Origin: Triangularia verruculosa
Taxonomy: Eukaryota; Ascomycota; Sordariomycetes; Sordariales; Podosporaceae
Direction: 5' to 3'
Assembly (NCBI GenBank): GCA_033296885.1
Contig: MU864020.1
Location: 17,377-81,376 of the forward strand
DNA length: 64,000 nt
Part shown: positions 56,829 through 64,000 of the stretch, piece after piece
Layout: each line of letters opens with the position of its first letter
How positions within the stretch are numbered: position 1 is the first letter of the stretch
The notes under the pieces: generated by a model
What the model was told of the DNA's origin: nothing
The model's database searches: none
The model's input: the letters and a program-made list of their open reading frames with translations, nothing else
Position numbers and translations under genes: made by a program

Positions 56829-59645
56829 TCGGCAATTTTAAGTTCGTTAGTTTATATAGAAAGTAATAAATATTATATAAATATAATGTTTTACGATTAT
56901 CATAAAAGTAATTTCTTTATAGTTATTTAATATTATATTAAATTAACTATTCTTAACGGATATCTTTAACGATAATTTTCGCTAAATCCTATATACGTTA
57001 TATTTACTCGATAATTTTCTTCCTTTAATAATAAACCTTTTTCTATATATTATTACGGCGAATATATTTATTTATATTTAATTAAAAATCTATATATTCT
57101 TAACCGAAATTATAAAGTATTTAGAATTAAATTTAATTTAATCCGTCGAAGTTTATTTATATAATTTATTAAGTTTAAGATCTTTTCTTTCATTATTAAC
57201 TTAGTATTTTAAAGATAAGTAATATTTTAAAATCGGCGAATATTAATTTCTTTTTATTTTTAAAGTAATAGAGAGCGAGGTATATATATTGTTTTTTTAT
57301 TATATTAAATAAATTAATTAATTATATATATTTAATACGTTAATTATATTTATCGAAGGTATTAATTAGGGTAATTTACTTTAGTAAAGTTTTAATAAAT
57401 TAAAGATTTTAATTAAAGTATAAAATAGTAAAAGAAAATTAAAAGTAAAAAAGTAATAAAAATAATCTCTTTATTTTTATTAATATTGGAGTTATAATAC
57501 TATAGAGTAACTTACCGGTTAATAAAGGAGTTATTAACGCGGTAATAAGTAATATAGTAAGGGAGATATTTAGAAAGTTTAAATTATATCGTTATATTAT
57601 AACGTATATTATCAGCGAGTGACCCATATCAGCGAGTGACCCACCTCCCACCACACCCTAATAAACCATCCTTAATTACACTATATCAATATAAAGAATT
57701 AACTATAATTACATTAGAAATAGCTAAATCAGATAATTCTACAGCCTCCTAGCAAATACGCGCATTATGGCCAGGCTTACCGCATATACTACAGCACTGA
57801 ACCTTCGTACGAGCCCCCCCTATATTACTACTATCCGGCTGCGTTTCTTATACTCCCTCCCTATCTACGGCCTTCTAATCCAGTAGATCCTATACCTCTT
57901 ATATAGTAAGTGACCCTCTAAGCCTTACACGTATTTTTTTAGCTCTCCGACACTTACTTAATGCTTTATTAGTTTTACGGAGCGACGAGACCTCTACACA
58001 AAGGAGAGCCACCTAGTATATTATAATTGTTATACCTTTAGTAAGCTGGTTTACCGTAATTAATATTAAAGTTAAAGAGTTATTTTAATAGTTAATAATA
58101 CGAGTTTTAATAAGCGTTAATTATAAATTAATTTCTCGAAGGTTATATAATATTTAGAAAATTTAAAGTTATATAGTACTAGGCCGTAAATTTAAAGGTA
58201 TTAATATATAAAGCTTTATATCCAGCTTAAAAAACACCCTCTTTAAATCGTACGGTATAAGGCTAGTACCTATAAAGCTACCTTATATATTCTTCTCTAT
58301 TATAGAGGTAAAGAAGGCCTTATAGAAGGTATAGAGGAATTTGAGCTTATTTATGTAATTAATATATATACGTATTAAATCCTTGATTTAACGGCCGTAC
58401 GCCTACTTTAATAATCCAAAATAGCCGATATCGAATAGCTAAAGGAAGTAGGAGGAATATAAAGGTATATAAAGTATAATAATATTATTCTACTAATAAT
58501 AGCGTTTAAATTTAATCGAATAATAGTTTTAATAACCGTCGAAGATTTATAACCGGTATTTACCCTTTATATAAGGTATTATATAATAATCGAAGTACTT
58601 AATTTAATCTAAACTTACTATATTAATAGTTTAATTATTATCGGTAATTATAATACGCTAAATAAATAATAGATTATACTCGGTATATTAGTTAATAAAG
58701 TAATATTATATAATTAAAATAATAAAGGAAGGGATAGTTTAGCCGAGGGTATTAACTCCTTAAATTACCGTTATCTATTTATAGTTACTAAACTAAACTA
58801 ATTTTACTTTACTAAAGCCGTCCGAGGTTGTAACTACTATACCCGCGAAAATAATACCTATTATAACCTAATCTCGTCGAAGTTATAAATATCGTTATTT
58901 ATAATATCGTATTTAACCTTAGTATTCCGTATAAACGTAAACTACTTACTAATAACCTTTAAATCTTTATATTTAATCCTTTAATAATTATATCTATACG
59001 TAAAGTATATATAAAGCTTTAATTAACGTTTAATAAATCGATATACTTAGAGCTTACCGATAAGGGGCGTATTATATATGCGTAGTAATTAGTTAACTAT
59101 ATCTTCTATACTACTTAATTTCGGTAAAAAAGTTCGCGTAAATAGTTTAATAATATAGTAAATAATAACCTCCTCTTTTAATTAAATAAACTTCTTCGAA
59201 TTAAGTATAGTTTTGTATTATATAGGCTTACCGATATAATAACGCTTTAGTATTTTATAATTAACTCCGTAGATTTTAACTATAGCTCGTTCGCTTAAAT
59301 TCTCGTTATTTTAAAGAGCTTAAAGGGCTAAGATTATCTAGCTTTCTTTTAAAGTAATAGGTATTTTGGATGGTAGAGGAAAGTTATTGTAAAGTATAAA
59401 GATATTGCGTCGCGTAGAAAGTAGGTCATTTGTTAATATAGGTCACTTGCTGATAATATACGTTATATATTATTAAATTTAATAATTAAAAACCGTATAT
59501 ATATAATAGGTATATAATAAGTATATAATAAATATATAATATTATATAATATAACTTTAACCGACGATACCGAACTATAAAGAAAATTAACGCCGGATAT
59601 AGCGTTATTAAAGAACTTTTTTTTTTAGAACTTCGTTTCTTTTAT
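56829..59645 (+). repeat. Unit X copy 7, split by a pogo-like transposon
   Basis: The left part is 56,829-57,606 (starts AAGTTCGTTAGTTTATATAG). The right part is 59,459-59,645 (ends AGAACTTCGTTTCTTTT). The two parts are contiguous in the unit consensus once the transposon between them is removed. Confidence 0.75.
57607..59458 (-). mobile_element. Fot1/Pot2-like (pogo) DNA transposon relic
   Basis: 1,852 bp with inverted termini TATTATCAGCGAGTGACC on the left and the matching inverse on the right (TATTATCAGCAAGTGACC), with TA on both sides. The size fits the Fot1/Pot2 group (about 1.85-1.93 kb). The termini contain a second inner copy of the CAGCGAGTGACC word. On the minus strand a C-terminal CCHC knuckle (CSICGKPGHNARIC, 57,793-57,752) is still readable. 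Upstream, remnants of the DDE transposase core (LLIDNN near 58,640) carry stops. It is nested in unit X copy 7 and inactive. Confidence 0.82.
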
Positions 59646-60112
59646 AATATATAATTAAATAATATCTTTATATTACTTTTATTATTTAAATAGTAAAAAA
59701 AAGAATTAATATTTACCGATTTTAAAATATTATTTATTTTTAAAATATTAAGTTAACGATTATAAAGGAGATCTTAAGTTTAATAAATTATTTAAATAAA
59801 CTTTAACGGATTTAATTAAAGTTAATGTAAAATACTTTATTACTTTAATTAAGAATATATAGATTTTAAATTAAACGTAGATAAGTATATTAATAACGAA
59901 AAAATATAAAAAAGAAATTTTTTAATATTAAAGGGAGAAAATCGTCGAATAAATATAATATATATAGTATTTAGCGGAGGTTATTATTAAAGATATTTAT
60001 TAGAAATAACTAGTTTAATATAATATTAATAGCTATAACGAGATTACTTTTATAATAATCGTAAAATGTTATATTTATACAATAATTATTACTTTCTATA
60101 TAATTTTACGAC
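59646..60112 (-). repeat. Unit X copy 8 (truncated)
   Basis: Matches the part of unit X from the AAGTTAATATTTACCGA block to the CTTTCTATATAA end in reverse orientation. It lacks the GGTCCTAA side. Confidence 0.65.
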
Positions 60113-60251
60113 CCTAAAAATTAAAATTAAAAAAAATAAATTAGAAAAAGCTTTGTAAATATATTTTTATATATTAAAGTTTGTTTTTATTATAATTTAA
60201 GTTCACTTAATATAGTTTTTAATAATTTGTTATAATTCTTTTATATGTATC
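60113..60251. other. RIP-mutated spacer
   Basis: AT-rich sequence between unit X copies; no feature recognised. Confidence 0.4.
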
Positions 60252-61153
60252 ATAAAAGAAACGAAATTCTTAAAAAAAGTTCTTTAACAACGCTATACTT
60301 AGCGTTAGTTTTCTTTATAGCCCGGTATTGTCGGTTAAAGTTATATTACCTGATATTACGTACCTATTATATATATACGGCTTTTAATTATCGAACTTAA
60401 TAATTTACGTAATATAATAATATAATTTAAACCTTTTAAACGCCTCCTTTATTATATTATTTATTACTATACCGATAATTCTTTTACCGACCGGTAAGTT
60501 ACTTTATAGCGACATAGCTTTTATATTAATAAAAATAAAGGGACCGTTTTTACTTTTTTACTTTTAATTTTCTTTTATTATTTTATACTTTAATTAAAAC
60601 TTTTAATTTATTAGAACTTTATTAAGGTAAATTATTTTAATTAATATTCTCGATAAATATACTTAATATATATAGTTAATTAATTACTTATAGTGAAACG
60701 ATATATCTATTACGTTTTATTATTCGAAAAATAAAAAGAAGTTAATATTCGTCGACTTTAAAATATTACTTATTTTGAAATTACTTAATAAGTAAAAGAA
60801 AAGAAAATTCCGACTTTAGTAAATTATTCGAATAAATATCGATAGATTAAATTAAAATTAATTTAAATATTTTATTATTTCGATTAAAAATATATAGATC
60901 TTATATTATCTATAGATTAATATATCCGGAATAATAATAACGATATAAATTATATATTGAAAGAGGCTTATTATTAAAGGGAGAAAGCTATTAAGTAAAT
61001 ATAGTATATATAATATTTAGCGGAAGTTATCGTTAGAGATATCTATTAGAAATATTTAGCTTAGTATAATATTAATAGCTATAAAAAGACTGCTTTTATA
61101 ATAATTGTACGATATTATATTTATATAATACTTATTACTTTCTATATAAATAT
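60252..61153 (-). repeat. Unit X copy 9 (nearly complete)
   Basis: Begins AAAAGAAACGAAATTC and runs through CCCGGTATTGTCGG to ACTTTCTATATAAATATT. The last few bases of the AGGTTCG terminus are missing or mutated. Confidence 0.7.
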
Positions 61154-61304
61154 TAATTAATTATATTTAATACGTTAATTATATTCATCGAAAATATGAA
61201 TAACGGTAATTTACTTTAAAGTTTTATAACCTGAATATTAATATAAAAATAGTAAAAACTAAGCCCCGAAGTATTAAAAAGCTTTATTCAATAGTAATAT
61301 AGTA

Positions 61305-61365
61305 TAGGTCTTAAAAGAAATTAAGTTCGAAAAAAGAAAAGTTCTTTAATAATATTATTATTACG
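61305..61365 (-). repeat. Unit X terminal fragment
   Basis: TAGGTCTTAAAAGAAATTAAG followed by AAAAGTTCTTTAATAA matches the GGTCCTAA-side terminus; the rest of the unit is absent here. Confidence 0.5.
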
Positions 61366-61924
61366 GTACTAAAGTGATATTTGGTCGTTATAGTAGTGGA
61401 GTACCGGTAGGGTAGTGGTACTTAGATTTATATTTAAATACCGCTTTTTTAAGAGTTTTACTCTTCTTTTGCTTTCCTTTGTATAATAATAGGATACTTA
61501 ACCTAATCCTTTAACCGATATTATAATAATTTATTATGCTTTTTAAATTAGGAAAATAAGAAAGTTTAATTTATTTTCTTCTTTTTTACGTTGAAGTATA
61601 AATATAGTACCGATATATTATAATTATATTTTCGATCCGCTTTAAAATCCGAAAATCCTATACCCGAACTTTATAATACTTAAATATTAATACTTTAATT
61701 ATAAAACCTTACTTTTATATTTTAAACTTTTTAAAATTAATAAATTATTATAGTCGAATAATTTTAAAAGTAATAAATTTTATAAAAGTTTGTATTTTAA
61801 TTATTTATAATTTTCTTAAGCTTTAATAATATTCGGAGTTTGCCCGGCTTTATCGTTAAAATAAATTACCTTAATTTTTAATAATTAATTATCGATTATT
61901 TTTAAAAAAAGAAAAAATATTATT
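61366..61924. other. RIP-mutated DNA, identity unknown
   Basis: AT-rich, no open frame and no match to the other repeats that I could see. Confidence 0.4.
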
Positions 61925-62590
61925 GAAATAGGTATGGCTCATATGCAGGCCTAAGGGCCCTGTTGCTAATACACTAATAGCGTAGCGGAATTGTCACACA
62001 CGATACCTGTAGCTCACTGCTGGGGTGCTAGGCTACAGCACCTACCAGGTGCTGTAGAACAGAGAATTAGTGGGTAACCTTCTATATTTGTAGCGATAGC
62101 CTTCTAAAGTCTACTATAATACTCTGTAGTAGGGTTCGCACTCGACCTCTACCACATACCCACCGAGGGCCTTCCAGGGCCTTGCACCCCAGGGCGGGCA
62201 GATAGGCCAGAGTATGGCTTGGAAGACCCCGATTTTGGTGAGGTTGGCAAAAAAAGCGACTCACGCCCATACAAAAGTCCACCCAAACCGCCCCCCTTAT
62301 AACCAAAGTGCGGGTCATCGTAGGGTTAGGGTTCCATCGATTATGCAGGGCATGTATATAGGCCTTAATAGCCTAAATATAAAATATAGGCCATTTTGGT
62401 CCACTAAGGCCTCCGATGCAGGCCTTTGAAGTGCCCTGAGGTAGTGGGTGGAGCCTTTCCCTGGGTGCCGGGTAGGTGACTTTGCCGTTGACTTGGCCGA
62501 ATCCAGTATTCCACCACAACCAACACCACGTAGTATTACAGCAGCCAACCCACTGTAATTACAGGCCTCACGGGGACCTGTTTTAACAAA
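61925..62590. other. Less mutated island with telomere-type repeats and hairpin
   Basis: About 660 bp of balanced composition rich in CpA and TpG. It contains a perfect hairpin with 11-bp arms (CTACAGCACCT / AGGTGCTGTAG, 62,033-62,057), two tandem telomere-type units (TAGGGTTAGGGTT at 62,321-62,333) and several GCAGGCCT words (for example 61,944 and 62,417). It may be a mobile element fragment or subtelomere-derived DNA. Short open frames (71-78 codons) show no domain. Confidence 0.5.
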
Positions 62591-63014
62591 TATTATAATA
62601 TTTTTAAAAATATTTCTATTATTTATAAATGAAGTAATTATATAAATATAATATAAATACTTTACTATTTAAATACACTTAAATTAAACTTAAAATGAAA
62701 TCTGGTAATTCCGTGATATTATAATTTAATATTAATCCTGTACTTTAAACCCCGTCTTAATTAAACCGATTATATTTTAAGTCCTTTAATCTCCTTAGCT
62801 TTAAATTCCTTAACTTTAAACTTCTTAAATTTAAAATCCTTAATTCCGGAACTTTTTACCTATAATCCCGCTTACTTTTACTATAATATTAAATCCTTTA
62901 CTCTTCTTTATTATCGATTTAATATATATCCGCCTTTATAATATAGAGCCTTTTATTTTTATTAAATAAAATAAGGTTAATATATATATTTATTAAAAAA
63001 GATATTAATTAATA
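62591..63014. other. RIP-mutated DNA, identity unknown
   Basis: AT-rich stretch with repeated TTTAAACTTCTTAAATTTAA-like words near 62,795-62,840. No gene. Confidence 0.4.
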
Positions 63015-63969
63015 GGTCCTAAAAAAAATGAAGTTCCAAAAAAAAAACAGTTCTTTTACAACGCTATATTCGGCTTTAGTTTTCTTTACAGCCCGGTATC
63101 GTCGGTTAAAGTTATATTATATAATATTACGTAATATTACGTGCCTATTATATACCTATTATATATATACGGCTTTTAATCGTTGAGCTTAATAATATAT
63201 TATTAATCTATAATATAATAATATAATTTAAACCTTCTAGACGCTTCCCTTACTACTTTACTTATTACCGCGCTAATAATTCCCCTTACCGACCAGTAAA
63301 TTACTTTATAACGTTATAACTCCTATATTAATAGAGATAAAAGGACCGTCTTTACTACTCTTCTATTTTTAATTCTCTCTTACTATCCTATATTTTAATT
63401 AAAATACTTAAATCTATATTAAGAACTTTATTAAAGTAAATGACTTTAATTAATATTTTCGATAAATATAATTAATCTATTAAATATATATAATTAATCG
63501 ATTAATTATAATTAAACGATATATTTATATTATTTTTTACCGTTCGAAAAGTAAGAAAAAACTAATATTCGCCGACTTTAAAATACTATTTATCTTGAAA
63601 ATATTAAGTTAACGACTATAAAAGAAATTCCAAATTTAGTAAATTATTTAAATAAATATCGATAGGTTAAATAAAGGTTAATTCTAAATACTTTATAATT
63701 TTAATCAGAAATATGTAGATCTTAAATTAAATATAGATAAATATATCCGTTATAATATTATATAGAAAGAGGTTTATTATTAGAAGGAGAAAGTTATTAA
63801 GTAGATATAACGTATATAGTATTTAGCGAGAGTTATCGCTAACAATATTTATTAAAAATAGTTAATTTAATATAATATTAATAATTATAAAGAGATTATT
63901 ATTCTTATAATAATCGTAAGATATTATATTTATACGATACTTATTACTTTCTATGTAAACTAACGAACC
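63015..63969 (-). repeat. Unit X copy 11 (full length, 955 bp)
   Basis: Starts GGTCCTAAAAAAAATGAAG and ends AAACTAACGAACC, with TA immediately outside both ends (63,013-63,014 and 63,970-63,971), the pattern of a TA-target insertion. No open frame. This is the best-preserved copy for building a consensus. Confidence 0.8.
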
Positions 63970-64000
63970 TAAGAAGATATTAATTAATATTTATTATTTA

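Noticed and set aside
62082..62548. Open frames of 71-78 codons in the less mutated island
   Set aside because: Overlapping on both strands with no domain; openness simply reflects higher GC content.
44441..64000. CRISPR array or tandem satellite
   Set aside because: Repeats are dispersed, of variable length and in both orientations, with no regular spacers.
44150..64000. Centromere
   Set aside because: AT-rich RIP-mutated transposons are common at Sordariales centromeres, but also elsewhere; the sequence alone cannot show CENP-A occupancy.

Overview
The window is chromosomal DNA of a filamentous ascomycete, most likely a sordariomycete close to Sordariales. Genes carry short introns (mostly 50-80 nt) with GT-AG borders and CTAAC/CTGAC branch sites. 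The proteins (CENP-C/Mif2, Sey1, Med18, HET and Clr5 domains, Zn2Cys6 regulators, DUF4267) are a fungal set, and the right third carries the signature of repeat-induced point mutation (RIP).

Bases 1-43,000 are gene-bearing DNA of ordinary composition. Left to right: the tail of a gene entering from the left; mif2 (CENP-C, -); RNase H2 catalytic subunit (+); sey1 ER-fusion GTPase (-); a fructosamine-kinase-like protein (+); a secreted single-domain cupin (+); a Zn2Cys6 regulator (-); two small hypothetical proteins; a Clr5-domain protein (-); a small polytopic membrane protein (-); a HET-domain protein (+); a 283-residue unknown (-); guanine deaminase (+) convergent with a DUF4267 membrane protein (-); Mediator subunit 18 (+); a second Zn2Cys6 regulator (+); and a SulP/STAS sulfate permease (-). 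Most are unlinked housekeeping functions. The HET and Clr5 genes sit beside long (about 3 kb) intergenic stretches.

From about 44,000 to the end the DNA is very AT-rich, almost devoid of CpA and TpG yet retaining CpG, and has no open gene. It holds one complete but destroyed Ty3/gypsy retrotransposon (44,441-51,809, minus strand) with 405-bp LTRs and a 5-bp target duplication. Two nearly unmutated 391-bp solo LTRs of a related family, each with its own target duplication, follow. Then come at least ten copies or fragments of a roughly 950-bp non-coding, TA-flanked repeat (here 'unit X') in both orientations, one of which is split by a Fot1/Pot2-like (pogo) DNA transposon. A 660-bp less mutated island carries two telomere-type repeats.

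Most unusual: the Med18 reading frame is stopped by a TAG after residue 255 and then continues open in the same frame for 58 strongly acidic codons. The strand-biased, length-dependent RIP pattern in the repeats, a tRNA-like relic next to a solo LTR and the unit X family are also worth checking. Exon structures were deduced by hand from splice signals and protein-family continuity; no searches were run.
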